64,000 nucleotides of DNA from Periplaneta americana (lineage: Eukaryota > Arthropoda > Insecta > Blattodea > Blattidae), in NCBI RefSeq assembly GCF_040183065.1, contig NC_091120.1:14215208-14279207 (forward strand), in the 5' to 3' direction. Position numbers and translations under genes: made by a program. Of the stretch, positions 45,501-60,500 are shown piece after piece. The notes beneath the pieces were generated by a model. The model did not search any database. It saw only the letters and a list, made by a program, of their open reading frames with translations, and was not told the DNA's origin. How positions within the stretch are numbered: the stretch's first letter is position 1; the number at the start of each line of letters is the position of its first letter.

Positions 45501-48500
45501 GCCGGGGTGGGTATCTGGTGTGGCTTAGTGGATAAAGCATCAGCACGTAGAGCTGAAAACCCGGGTTCAAATCCTGGCACCCGAGAGAGTTTTTCTCCGT
45601 TCCATTACTCTTTCATCGTATCTTATTTTACTTCTGGTATGGCATTCTGGCCCAGTTCGACCACTGCTGTTAGAGTAATGAATAGAATCAGCAGAATCGC
45701 AGTATAGTACATATTTTGTGTGTTCTGATTTCATTGCTACCAACTGAGAGAATGTGATATTTTACTTAAAAACTTTTTTAGAAATAACAGAAAACATTCA
45801 GACTGAACCAGCTGTCCCTTATAATTCTAGAAGATATGAAACTCTCATTCATTCATACATAGTTTTCTACCCAAGGGCACATCTTTCACTGCAAATCCAG
45901 CATCCTCCAATCTTTCCTATCTTCTATTTTCTTCTTAGTCTCTGCTTACAATCCATATATCTTAATGTCGTCTATCATCTGATATCTTCTTCTGCCCCGA
46001 ACTTTTCTCCTGTTCACCATTTCTTCCAGTGCATCCTTCAGTAGACTGTTTCTTCTCAGCCAGTGATCCAACCAATTTCTTTTTCTCTTCCTAATCAGTT
46101 TCTGTATTATTTTTTCTTCATGCACTCTTTCTAGCACAACTTCATTTCTTATTCTGTCTGTCCATTTCACACACTCCATTCTTTTCCCTATTCACATGTC
46201 ATATGTTTCCATTCATTTCTCTTCACTTCGTCGTAATGTCCATATTTTTGCCCTATACAGTACCACAATCCATACAAAGCACTTCAGTCTCTTTCTTAGT
46301 TCTTTCTCCAGAGGTCAACAGAAAATGCTCCTTTCCCTGTCAAAAGCTTTGTTTGGCATTGTTATCCTTCTTTTCCTGACTGCAGCTCATACACTCCAAG
46401 TATGTGAAGCTGTCTACTTGTTCTACTGCATCATTTCGAATTTGCACATTTACATTCTTTATTTATGCAATCCTTTAAGACAGAAATGACGCGATTGTTG
46501 TTGATTTTCCTCTGTTTGTCCCATATATTGTATAGTAACAGTTCAATTCACATCTTAAGAATAAGACCATTTCAAAAACGTCATTTTTTCATACAATGGA
46601 GTTAAAATGTGCTAAATGATATGGTATAGTAGAATATAATATGATATGATATATGATAATTATGATATGATATGATATATCGTTAAGCACTTACTTTCAG
46701 TGAGATGACACTCCACATATTTTGTCTACAGTGCCAGCCCACCTTATTACATAACAAATTTATGCAAGTCTCCCATCTCTCTTCCACTTATGTTCTCTTT
46801 AAATGTATCTTGTCATCTCTTGTTCACCGGTCTATCCATCTACACTTCCCCACATATTCACTACTGACCCCCACACATATCCTTCCCTCACTTCACTTCA
46901 CTTCCTATTGATTCCTTGTCCCCCCTACTATTTTCTTGTATTTTTCCCCACTACACCAACATTCTTAGATCATAATATTTCTTTTTACTATTCACCTTTA
47001 TTCCTCCATCGCTGCTCACTGAATCCATTTCAGTTTTCTTCACTTGCCTTGTTTTTCCCTGACTCTGCAACTCACGTACTCACCTTGGAATCGCCTCGAA
47101 ATGCTAATTGCAGGAATTTCATGTGTTTGTAGATTTCTGCTATGTGTTGATATGTCCTCCTCAGATGACGTCATAGGCTTCTCTCGATCGCTTAAAGTTA
47201 CTTCTTTCCGCATTCCATGTCTGTCTGATGAACTCCATAGTAGAATATGTAATTAATGTTTGAAGAAAGTTACAGCACTTGGTTGCATTGTAGGCCTACA
47301 TTTCTGATGTACAAAGGTTTCTTAGTAATTTATTACATACCAGCAGGCACCAGTATTTTTACCAGGTCTATAAACTGCGGATTTCATAAAACTAAATTAT
47401 AAGGGACAGCTAGTTCAAACTTTATAAGTACACATTCATCGACCTAGACCAATTTTTAATACATCAGAACCATTTTCTATAATATCCATTGTGCCTTTAG
47501 AAAGGATTGTGCACATTCAAAATTCCTAAATTTAGATTTCTATTTTGTAATTTTTATATTTCCTATTCTCCGTTACACATGTTTTTAATAAACCTGTTCC
47601 TGTGTTAATGACCATATTCATCACTATTTATAATTTTCGAAACATTAGAAATAGTGATGAATATGGTGACTGTCTAAACATTTGAAGAAACGTCCACACG
47701 CTTATTGTCTCTCTTGTTTTCAGCATGGTTTAATGACGCAGTTACTTCGATTGGCTCACAACTGCCTCACCTTTGATTTTATTGGTACGTCAACAGATGA
47801 ATCATCTGATGACTTATGCACAGTACAGATCCCCACCAGCTGGAGACCCGCATTCCTTGACTTTTCAACATTGAAGCTCTTCTTTGATCTCTATCATTCC
47901 TTACCAAATACATTGTCTCCATTGGTAAGTCACATCTATACCTTGTATGTAATTCTACGTTATTTTATACTTACTTAGTAATAGATGAATCCTGCTTTAT
48001 TTGCTAAGCATCATGATGTCCCTTGTACAACTATAGTCGTGCCGCTGTTATTTCCGGCGTGACTCCTCCTCTTTGCTTACGTCTTAGGAAGTGAAAGCTC
48101 TATAAAGTCTAAGTAGGTAATATCGTTCGCCATTTTTGTTCTTTCGTTTCCAAGCTACCATACGAGGAATCTATTTGCCGCACTGTTAAACATTATCATG
48201 TCATAGGTCCTATGATAAAAAATCAAATGCACTGTAATTCAGCAAATAATTGAGCGGCAAATAACGTCCTCGTGTGTTTTCTACGAAAGGGGACGAAAGA
48301 GCCAAAATGGCGGGCGATTATATTAAGTATTTATTGAGCCTTAGGAAGTGAATTACATCATCACCAGCGAATGACAAGACGCACACGTTTAAATGTAGCC
48401 GACCTGCAACGTGATTGGCTGCCGGAAATAAGAGCGACGGGACTATAGTGTCCAGAAGATTTTGTTAGTCAGAATTTTGTGTACATTATTTATAACTGAA

Positions 48501-51500
48501 TTCATCATGTGCATAGATATTTATAGTGAATGCCGGCGAAACAAGTGTATTTTATTTTTGTTCTCATTAATCTATGAAATTAAATGTACAATTGCTGTTG
48601 AGTGATGTTATGGTCTCATTTTAGTGAAAGTGCTGTGTATTGAGTAAGTTTGATTTCCTTCACCATTACCTTCTTAAAAGCTCTGTCTTCTGTGATTTAT
48701 GTAGTCATAGAATATTTGAACCATATGAACAATTTTCATGTCTTTCTTCTTTCAGGCATTATCTTGTCTTGTACAGATTGCATCAGTCCGTCGTTCCTTA
48801 TTTAGCAATACTGAAAGAGCCAAATTTCTCACACATCTGGTCAATGGAGTCAAACACATACTTCAAAATCCACAGGTAAAATTACGTTATCTGGTAATGG
48901 AAAATTAGTGTTACATCTCAGCATTGAAACCATATTATATTAACTCTGTCAGTAGAGTGAGAGTACTTACTGGAAGGGCCTCGGTTCAGTTTTGGGTGGT
49001 GGCAGGATTTTTTGCCTTGCCATAACTTCCAGAATGTCTCTAGGGTTCACTCATTCTCTTATAAATTTAGTATGGCGAGAGAATGACGTTGAAATTATGA
49101 CTTTCTAGTGCCAGAATGGAATAAGTATGGCAATTCAACGTGCACGCCCCATCTTAAACTTCGACATTTACAGGGTCCTTCACCATTTTATTTTTCATTA
49201 AAGGAAGTATTGTGGCACTTCGAATCCAAAACATGGTAATCTGAGAACATACTGGGCTAATAATTTAATTTTTATTTTATTTATATCTTAGTTCGTTCCA
49301 TAATGTGTCCTAAACATTCCTTGCACACGAATTAGAAATTTTGTTTCTGCAAGCCACACAGCATATTGAACTGTTTCCTGTGCTGAAGCCACTTTCAAAA
49401 GTGACAGCACTCCTAGTGGTGAAAGTGATGTACAGAACACACCTATACAAAACTTTACGAGTGCTCAAGTTTACCTGCAACAAAAAAATCTTCAGTTACT
49501 GTCATGAATAAAATACTATAAACTGGTGATCATTTGTGGACACCCTGCAGATTCAAGTGTTTTATGCATTAATACTTAATTTTATCATTTTTTGAAGTGA
49601 GTTATATGTATGGAAAAGATATATTGCATTTATTTTGTGTATGTGCCCCCCCCCCCCTTGAACAACTTAATTCTCACTAAACCGAATTTTTGTTGTTACT
49701 CTATTCACAATGGAATGAGCATGTATCTCGAATGGGAGAGGATAGAATTGCGAGAATCGCCAGGGATAACTACCCATTCGGAAGAAGATCCCCAGGAAGA
49801 CCATTAAGTAGATGGAGAGATACTCTGGATTAACAGGCTGGAAGCCTAGAGAGAAGAGAAGAAGAAGAAGAAGAAGACTGAGACTCTATTCACAAAACTA
49901 TTGACAAAATTTAAGTCCCATCTAATCACTTACGCTGCCATCTTGTCATAAAAGGAATTAGTTTATTTAATAGCTTTAGAGTCTGGGAAATAGACACAGA
50001 TACCATGCCATGTATTTTACATAGTTAAGCTACAAATCATTTAGATGAAATCATTTTGGGGCTAAATATAATAAATATGTACGTATTTTTCTCTTATTCT
50101 TTTATTAATTTGCAAGTACTGAGTTTCAGTGAAGCTGATAGCGATAACAGTACATAGCACACACATTTCTTTCTTCATCTATTTCTGTATATTTCAGGGT
50201 TTAAGTGATCCAAGCAATTATCATGAATTCTGTCGGCTGTTGGCAAGACTGAAGTCTAACTACCAACTGGGTGAGCTAGTCATGGTTGAAAATTATCCAG
50301 AAGCTATCCAACTAATAGCAAAATTTACAGTGCAGAGCCTACAGGTGTGTATTGTAGTTTTTAATCATAGTGTAATAATAGAAATGTTTGAATAATTTCA
50401 AGGGAAAAATTGTTCCAGGGCCAGGTATCGATCCCGGGACCCTTCACTTAGAGCACGAATGCTCTACTAACTGAGCTACCCAGGAACTACACCCAACACC
50501 GTCTCAATTTTTTCCTTTATATCCACACACCTCAAGTGGGCTGACAAGGTGCCAGAAACCCAACTTTGAGTGCACACAAACTCTGTGTGACTTGAATTGT
50601 GGTTTTCTGTTAACGTACCTACAGTGACGTATATATTATGCAAGTCTGACTTCCAGGTATAACTCTCTGTGAAGCAGACTTGAATAATTTCAAGGGAAAA
50701 ATTTGTTCCAAGGCTGGGTATCAATCCTGGGACCTTTGCTTAGCGCATGAATGCTCTACTGACTGATCTACCCAGGAACTACACCCGACAATGTCTCAAT
50801 TTTTCTCTTTATATCCACACATCTCAAGTGGGCTGACAAGGCACCAGAAACCTACCTTTGAGTGCACACGAACTCTGTGTGACTTGAATTGTGGCTTTCT
50901 GTTAACTTACCTCTGTTATTCTTACAAACTGGCAAAAGCAGTATAGGTTGAATGTCAAAATATAAAACAGAGAATGTAGCCTTTAAACACAAACCTAGTG
51001 GGCTCCAACTCATGTAATGTTCAGTCAACATTCTGAAGACTGGTTGGAACCTCATAGGGGAAACCAATAAGGTATCACTCATGAGGCAACTGAGCCAGAT
51101 GATAATGGGATCAGGGGCCAGTTCCTTCCCCCCCTCCCTCACATACAGTGCACCAGCTCATGGAGTATTATTATTATTATTATCAACAACAGTAATCTCA
51201 CTAGAGGTTTTGATTTTATCGATAAATCTGCGAGTGGAACATGAGCAGATTTATCTAGAGAAAATCAAAACTTGAGTGGGATTTAATTGACTATTACACG
51301 ATTAGAAGAAAGTGTATAAAGATTAGAAGTAACGAAGTACTCCAATACAATAAAATATTAATTGACTTACGAAAATACAACTGTCTTCAAATGTATTATT
51401 GCACCATTACGCTAGATGGCAGTTGTGCCAACTATGGAATCTTCATTGAATTCTGTAGACGGTTACTAGTCAAGAAGGCTTTGTTGATTCAGTTTCGTTT

Positions 51501-54500
51501 TTATTAAAACATTTACATTCCACTTCAATCATCCGGATCCCAGTAATCAACGTCGCTTGACAGGTGATTTTCAATAAATCTTAGTATTAAACAATCTCTG
51601 ATACTTGACTATCCATAATATCATATAGCAGAAGCTATAACATAACCTAAATAATATAAACGAGTGTTAGAAAAGTTTTAATTAGGGATGATGAAATAAA
51701 CAAGAAAAGTTTCAATTAACGATGATGAAATAAAAAATAAACATGAATAATTTTAAAAGAAACAATTATTGAAAGTACAGTTTTCAAATTTGAGTGTTTT
51801 AGTGGTTGGTGGTTCAGTTGATGTTATATTGGACGTGTGCTTAAAAGAAGTGAATTCGTTCATGTACATGGTGTATCCCTCAACTTATTCAGGATTTCCG
51901 AATGGTGCTCTTCATTTATTTGTAAATAGGGTTTCAGGGAAGATGCATAGCTATGACCAGTGATCTTTATTAATTCTTGTTATTGAATGCCAATGCGAGT
52001 CATATTTGAAACTGCTGTGCATCGACTGGAGTGGTTTGTAATTTTCTGTTTTTTGACGTCCAGACCAGTGCAGTTTGAAATGTTGGCAAACAAAAAAAAA
52101 ATGCTAGGGACATGATAAAATTAAACAAATGCTAGGGACACGATAAAATTGTGCGATAAGCAGCCATGATCGGTTGAAATACGTCCTTTCGTACCGTTTT
52201 ATTGGTCAAAAGTAGTATGATGCTCCGAAAAGTGTAATAGTCATTATAAAATCATCACGCCTAAAGAAACAACTGGAGACATTGGTTATAAAAATTTTTT
52301 ATGCTGATCATGATTCAGTGCCATAGTGTATTATGAAAGGCTTGAAATTTAATGGCTATTCGAAATATATGTTTGCATGTGTTGGATTACTTTGAATCTT
52401 GTACTTGGGTGTTACAGATGTGGCAATTTGCACCAAATAGTGTTCACTATCTTTTGAGTCTCTGGCAGAGAATGGTCGCTTCTGTACCTTACGTGAAGGC
52501 TACAGAACCTCATCTACTAGAAACATACACACCTGAAGTTTCTAATGCTTACATCACATCCAGATTGGAATCGGTGGCTGTGGTTGTTAGGTACTGTAAA
52601 TGTGTGAAATAATCTAGATACAGCCATCTCTCAATACTTCTGATTTGTAGTGATAAGTGTTTTATAAATATATAATAGTATTATGCATGTGAAGGTAACT
52701 TGTGTAATAAATTCCAGACATGCATTTTGTTTTGACAGTTGAAGCAGAGCTGTATTAAACAGTTCTGTTACCTAGGACCATTAAAAAATGTGCTCCCTCA
52801 ACATAAATATCAGTATATGAAAATTTAATTTCAGCAAAAGAAAATAAATTAATACCCTCCTTGATGAAAACAAAATAGCTTTTGTAAAGGTCAATCCCAA
52901 TGTGATGGACACTTCTCAGTAAAATCATTAATTGAAAAACATAGTATTTAACATAAAAACTCATCTTGCCTTTATTGATTTCAAAAAAGCCTTCGATAAA
53001 GTCAGTAGGAATGAATTGTTACAAATCTTAGCACATAATCTTTGTCTCAACAGTACATTTCAAATAATATAATATCTACAAAAAAAAATTATTGCACTTA
53101 GAATCAACAATGTAACAAACAGATTGGCTCGAAATTAACACTGGAATAAGACAAAAATACGGCCTTTTCCCATTAATACAAGGATAAATTTATCCAAGAG
53201 TGGCACAAGATGCGATATGGCTATTTTCAATTAAATAGAACATTACAAATAGACTTCCTGATTTTTGCAGATGATTTAGTTTTAATAGCACCCACAGCAA
53301 AAATGATCTGCAGTGTTCTGTATGTAATTTTAATATAATCGGAAAGCAACATAATATGGAAATTAATACAAACAAGACAAAAGTGATGGCCTTCTGTGGA
53401 AAATACCCTGTACTGACTATACAAAACTTTTCCGCTTACAAAATTTGTATAGAACATTAGAAAGTTCCTTGTCAGTGTTAAAACAGTTATACTCGCATTC
53501 AGGAGGTTCTGGGTTCATATTCTGAGGTCTGCAAATCTGATTGGTTGTTCAGTGGTTTTTTTAATCATAAATGAATAATAACCTAGTTATTTCGAGGTTT
53601 GCAAATCTGATTGGGTTGTTCAGTGTTTCCTTTATCTTAAATAAATAATAATAAAGTTATTTCAAAGGCAAATGCTGAATTGCTTCCCACTTCCACTACA
53701 TCCGTAATTGTGCATGGGCATCCATAGATAACATAGTAGAAAGCCAATGTATCAACAGATAGTCGTTTATGACCTCGTAGTTGAAACAGTTCTGCATAAA
53801 ACCTAAATAAAAACGTACTTTGTTAATCACTTCTGTCTTTTAGATTCCGATATTTGTGCTTTGCATGAGGATAACTTTTATGAGTAATTTAAACACCTAA
53901 TATTTTGATTTGTGATTTATTCAGGGAAGGTCTAGAAGATCCGCTCGATGATCTTGGCATGGTTCAACAACAGCTTGAACAGTTGTCAGTTATTGGACGC
54001 TGTGAATATCAGAAAACTTGTACACTGCTTGTCCAGCTATTTGATCAAGCAGCGAGAGCATATCAGGAACTTATGGCAAGTCCAAATGCTCAGCAACTCG
54101 ACATTACAATACAGGAAGGTATGTGTTGACTTCTCCGTCATCATTATTATACGCCTTTTGTACAGTCGAGAAGATTGAAAGCTCATAGTTTTATTTGAAT
54201 GTATATCAAATAAATTCATTTAAGGACACTGTGTAGTGCTATTTAAAGTATTTTCGAGTATAAATATGAATATAGCTTTTATCATCCAGTCTTCTGTCAA
54301 AAAATCTGAAAGTTAGAATTTATACAACATTTATATTACCGGTTGTTCTTTATGGTTGTGAAACTTGGACTCTCACTTTGAGAGAGGAACATAGGTTAAG
54401 GGTGTTTGAGAATAAGGTGCTCAAGAAAATATTTGGGGCTAAGAGGGATGAAGTTACAGGAGAATGGAGAAAGTTACACAACACAGAACTGCACGCATTG

Positions 54501-57500
54501 TATTCTTCAGCTGACATAATTAGGAACATTAAATCCAGACGTTTGAGATGGGGAGGGCATGTAGCACGTATGATTCAATCCAGAAATGCATATAGAGAGT
54601 TAGTTGGGAGGCCAGAGGGAAAAAGACCTTTGGAGAGGCCGAGATGTAGATGGGAAGATAACATTAAAATGGATTTGAGGGAGGTGGGATATGATGATAG
54701 AGATGGATTAATCTTGCTCAGGATAGGGACCAATGGCAGGCTTTATGGGAGGGCGGCAGTGAACCTCCGGGTTCCCTAAAAGCCAGTAATTAGTATAAAT
54801 ATGTGTATATAAAATATTTTTTTCCTCTAGTTTTATCAAACACAGATTAATGTCCTTTGCACAGTGTGATAAACAAATGTTGGTGAGTTGTGAGCTGGCC
54901 ACAGGAATAAAATTATACTTCATTGTTTTAATATAGGCATGGCAAAAAGAAAAGTCTATTGAAAAAAGAAAATTTGCGATTGTCAACAGTTAGGAACACC
55001 TATACAAAAAGTTTTAATCTCACACTTTTCAAACTTTCCACCCCATGTCAAAAACATTTTATTTGAGAAAATGATTGGAATAAAAACAGTAATTTTTCAA
55101 TTACACAAGCACAATGTGGCAAATCCCCATACGTTTATCTTGTCATATGAAAATATGACATGTCTCTCCATATTTTCACTACTTGAATTAAATATTTTAA
55201 AATAGTAATCCATTAATTTTAGAGAACTACATATATATTTTACATTAGCATACAAAATTTCAGCCCTTGATCTTGAGTAGTTTCTGAGTAAATGGTTCCT
55301 GAAATTAGAAGAATAAAAATTATTATATTTTCAGTAATTTTTTTTTTTTCCTGCCACTCCTGCATTAAAACAAGATAATTTGTTTCTGTGGACAGCTCAC
55401 AACTCACATACCTTTGTTTATCACACTGTATAATGTTCAAAGAACATTATTCTGTGTTTGATAGAAACAAAGGAAAAAAAATTATATATTCATTTATACA
55501 CGAAAATACTGTAATCAGCACTACCCAGTATTGTCGGACCCTCGGATCTATGCCCCTTCAGCGCTGTTGTCGTTCTTGGAAAACTTAACGCCTGTACTCA
55601 CTCCATTCCACCCGCTTTCCTCCCACCACGTTAAACAGCAGGCCAAGAACCTTGCCGAATAGGGATGTTGCCAAACTTCCGTTAAACGGTGTCATAAATA
55701 ACTGGTCCTCCATGCTACAATATTATTTCTTTCAATCAAAATGCATCTTGTATTTCTACATTTTTTTAAACCTAAATCCCATGTCTCGAATCACTTTCCG
55801 TAGTTTTTCTCTCCAACCTTGGAAATTATTACTTCTCTCGCAAGCTTCAGTAATTTCTTCAATGTTGAAACTTCTTTCTTAACGGTATAAAATTCTTGTA
55901 TCTTTCTTCTTAAAATACATCGGTTCATATCATCTACAATAATTAAAAGTTCCCTTGGTCTGTTCTTTCTGGTGATTCTGGCTTTTCATCTCCTGCACAG
56001 ACTCCCTCTCTCCTGATTTTCTTTATTAGGAGTTCTGACCTGTCGGTATAAATTACATAAAATGTTGTGTTATAGTATTAGTTAAGTAAGTAATTTTAAT
56101 ACATAATCAATTGAAATAAAATAAGCCTCACCTGTGATATCAGTTGCTCTTTTCGTTGCCTGATTTATAGGAAACGATATTGATCCGTTTGTTTCTCTTC
56201 ATCGTAAAATGCTATTACATACTTGCTTAATAATATTTCTTTCGCCACTCCGTGCTACAGTATTCATGTTGAGTTGACAACACTGGACTGCAAGTGCAAA
56301 TATTGTAAACTGTCACGCAACAAGGCCAAAATTGTGAGTAGTGGGGGACAGAAAGGGAGAGAGATAGGGATGCAGGGAGAGAAATGAATTACCAAGGCTG
56401 AGAAGGAATTAAGGTTCAGTTCGCATATCTTACCTGGGCACAGATCCAATGGTCCGACTATACCCTTAAGTAAGTTTTTTTAATAATAGTCAAGGTAATA
56501 CATGTTTTCTCTGGGTACTCTGGTTCCCCTGTGATATCCCAACAATTCACCATTATCATTATGAGTGTAATGTGGATCCATTATCCATGATGCACTGCGC
56601 ATGATCTCTGACAAACTGAATGGTGTACACTTCTCAGCACTAGCGAGGGGAATAATAGCAAGTTAAGGGTCATGCGGTTGTACAGCAGATATGTATATTG
56701 TGGCATCAGATGAACGTAGCATTGTAAGAAAAAATTTATATTGCAGAAAATTTTGGTTTTCAAGTTCATTGACAACAATCATTCATTCGTTCATAGTTTT
56801 CTGTCCAAGGGCAGGTCTCTCACTGCAAATCCAGCATTCTCCAATTTTCTCTGTTTCCCGCCATCCTCTTAATCTCCACATATGATCCATGTATCTTAAT
56901 GTTGTCTACCATCTGATATGTTCTTTACCCCAAACTTTTTTCCCATTCACCATTCCTTCCACTGCATCCTTCACTAAGCAGTTTCTTCTTAGCCAGTGGC
57001 CCAGCCAATTTCTTTTTCTCTTCCTCAACATATTCAGCATTTGAATAATTTCAAGCGAAAAATTGTTCCGGGGCCGGGCATCGATCCCGGGACCTCTGGT
57101 TGAACGTACCAGCACTCTACCAACTGAGCTACCCGGGAACTCCACCCGACACCATCTCAACTTTTCCCTTTACATCCACACAACTCGCATGGGCTGACGA
57201 AACGCCAGAGACCCACATCGAGTGCACACAATCTCTGTGTGACTTGGAATTGTGAAAGACTAGATTTGCATACTATATATACGTCACTGTGTACGTTAAC
57301 AGAAAACCACAATTCCAAGTCACACAGAGATTGTGTGCACTTGATGTGGGTCTCTGGTGTTTCGTCAGCCCACGTGAGTTGTGTGGATGTAAAGGGAAAA
57401 GTTGAGACAGTGTCGGGTGGAGTTCCCGGGTAGCTCAGTTGGTAGAGCGCTGGTACATTCAACCAGAGGTCCCGGGATCGATACCCGGCCCCGGAACAAT

Positions 57501-60500
57501 TTTTCCCTTGAAATTATTCAAATCTGCTTTACAGGGAGCTTTACCTGAAAGACTAGATTGGCATAATATGCAGCATTATTCTTTCTTCACCCAGTCTTTC
57601 TAGCACAGCTCCATTTCTTACTGGTCCATTTCATAGTACTATCCATATCTGCATTTCAAATACTTCGAGTTGTTTCTCTTCACTTCGTCGTAATGTCCAT
57701 GTTTCTACTCCATGCAATGATACACACTACACAAAGCACTTTCCTAGTTCCTTCCTTAGTTCTTTTTCCAAAGATCCACAGAAAATGCTCTTTTTCCTAT
57801 TGAAAGTTCATTTTGCGATTCCTGGCAGCAGCTCATGTTACTACTTATAGTACACCCCAAGTATTTGAAGCTGTCCACTTGTTCCGCTGACTCATTTCGA
57901 TTTCGCAAGTTTACCTTCGTTAAACTATAACCATAGTCTTTGTCTTGTTTGCATTTATCTTCTTCCTATACTGCTCACAGCTATCATTTAGCAGCAGTAG
58001 CATATTCCTTAGTATCGTCTCATCTTGACTGACGTCATGCACTTTATTCTTCTTCCTCCTACTAACATCTCTCACGTGTTCTGAAAATAGTTCTTCACTA
58101 AATCATCCAAGTAGATGTTGAAGAGGATAGTTGATGAAAGGCATCTTTGCCACACCTCCTGCCTGTTCAACTTGTCTCTCACATTTTTCTCCTGTCTTGA
58201 CCTTGACTTGTTATTTCAAACAAAGATTACTGAATAGCCTCCTCTCTTTCCAGTCCACACTTATTTTCTTCACATCCCCTATCATTCATTCCACTTTGTC
58301 GAAATCCTTTTCCAAGTCTACAAATATTACCCATACTTCTTTTGGCTATAATATATTAAAATAAAATTAATTTTCTCATTAATACCGATATTGTTTGTAG
58401 AGAGAATGAGAATGCAGTTGATGAAATCAACTTAGGATTTCAGTGGCTGCGTGTCCAGTAAATTTCCATTTACATTGTTCGCAGTTGTGGTTATATTGTA
58501 CAGTTAATGTATGTTTGAATCTGTTCAGGTCGGCTAACTTGGCTGGTGTATATAATTGGATCAGCAATTGGTGGCAGAGTCTCATTTAACAGCAATGACG
58601 AACATGACGCAATGGATGGGGAATTAGTATGCAGGTGAATTATAGTTAGAATACTGACATTTGCAAATAGAATAAGTTAACATGAACAGAATTTTATACA
58701 CTAATATTTTTATATGACACGTTTTGAGATAAGCATTCTGTATTCAGATTAGCAGTGACACTAAATATTTTTAATTAAGGGGAGAGAACGATATTTTGTG
58801 GTAAAAAGTGAGTAAATTAAAAAAATGTCTTTAAAATACTCTGTGATGTGATATATGTGGAATACATTTCATAATATTTTGTGGGTATTTGTGCTCTTAG
58901 CAGATCTTGAGACGCCATTTTTAAAGTTCCTGCGCTCTGGGTTTTTAAATCATATGTCCCCTTTGATTGTTGTTTCCAGTAACTTCAGTCTTTTGCTACA
59001 TTGCCAGACAAAAATGGATATAATTTCTGAACTATTAAAGATACATGCATGAAATTTAGAACACACATTTCTCTAGACTATTAGAAAACTTTTCTCTGTA
59101 ACAGAATTTTGCTACTTGATTTTATTTTAAAATTATGTCTGTCTGTTTGCAAGAAAGGAAATAAAAAGGCGTTATTAAATTTTAATTGTTTATTTTACAA
59201 AATGTCGGGACTAATATCAAAATTCTGTTACAGACAGTTTATAAAAGCATGCTTTTACAAGTAAAATGTAAAGAACTGTTTGAATTTATCTTTAAAAATG
59301 GCTTAGATATATCTTGTATTGGGTACATTTTTATCGAAATTTGGGCCCCAACACTTTTTTTTTTTTTGCAAAATATTTATGTATTTGGTTGAGTTACTAT
59401 AGCCATGAGCTCTCTACATACAAAAAATTAATATTTTGCACCAAATAGGAAAAAGTTTAAAAAAATGTCGTCTCCTCCCTTTAAGGCATGAATCACCAAC
59501 ACACATGGAGTGGTCTGAATTAATATTCTTCAATACAACACGAGAAATTGTATTGAACTGATGTGTCACGAATGCTATCACCATACTCATTTGTATTTAT
59601 TATCTATAAACATCAGAATATCTTCTTTTGACTTTAATTTTCTGCCCTTACATTAATGAAGATAGAAAACTTCTGAAAATATTCAATGAATTATCAAGAT
59701 GTGTGTCTGTTTCCTTGCAGAGTCCTACAGCTGATGAATTTAACTGATTCCAGGCTAGCTCAAGGAGGTTGTGAGAAGTTAGAGCTGGCCATGCTTAGTT
59801 TCTTTGAACAGTTCAGAAAAATCTATGTTGGTGATCAGGTTAGAGTTTTTACTAGTACAATTCTAATGCCATTGAAAGTATCAGACATATTTAACTTATG
59901 AAGTGAAAAGTCATAAATGAGGTGGATAAAATATGTTTACCATTTTTACTCACTCAGAAAGGTCTTTGTTTTTTCATGAACTTAAAGGAATACTATATGT
60001 TTATTAATTCGTAAAGACCAGATGAAACATAATTGTGCTAATATAGCTTGAAACAGGTTATAATTAGTGTATTACATGAAATTGTATTGAAACTAAAAGG
60101 AGAACATAAAACATGAACGACATCAAATGTACAGTGTGGGTGGAAAGTAACTAGGTATTATTAAATTTCTGTAAATTTTTTAATATCGATGGAATCATAA
60201 TGAAAATAGTGTGTACATATAGGTCATTAAACAGGATTTAAACTTTCGTGCGTCGGTAGTACAAACGGTGACCATGAGAGGAAGTGTGCGCAACAATAGC
60301 AAAGTCCATCTATTTGCGAGTGAGCGCAGATTGCTGGACTCTATGAAGTGTCGAATTCCGTTGTTCTTGTACAGAGATGGTGGCGTATGGTGATGAGAAG
60401 GAATGCCACAATCTGTTCAGATAGTAAAGAATTGTCATAGGAAGCTAATGACCACAGGTTCGATTAAGGATGCAGGAAGAACTGACCTTCTATCCATGTC

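Noticed and set aside
46705-47256. Overlapping open frames of about 70-110 codons
   Set aside because: They follow a pyrimidine-rich stretch giving Ser/Leu/Pro-rich translations. No conserved motif or splice context links them to XPO7.
54378-54779. 133-codon open frame as a host gene
   Set aside because: Its sequence is the C-terminal region of a LINE, with a second copy at 20010-20475.
55780-55850. Minus-strand run resembling a transposase N-terminal segment ([16 protein letters not shown])
   Set aside because: It is only about 20 convincing residues between stops and without recognisable ends. This is too little to annotate.
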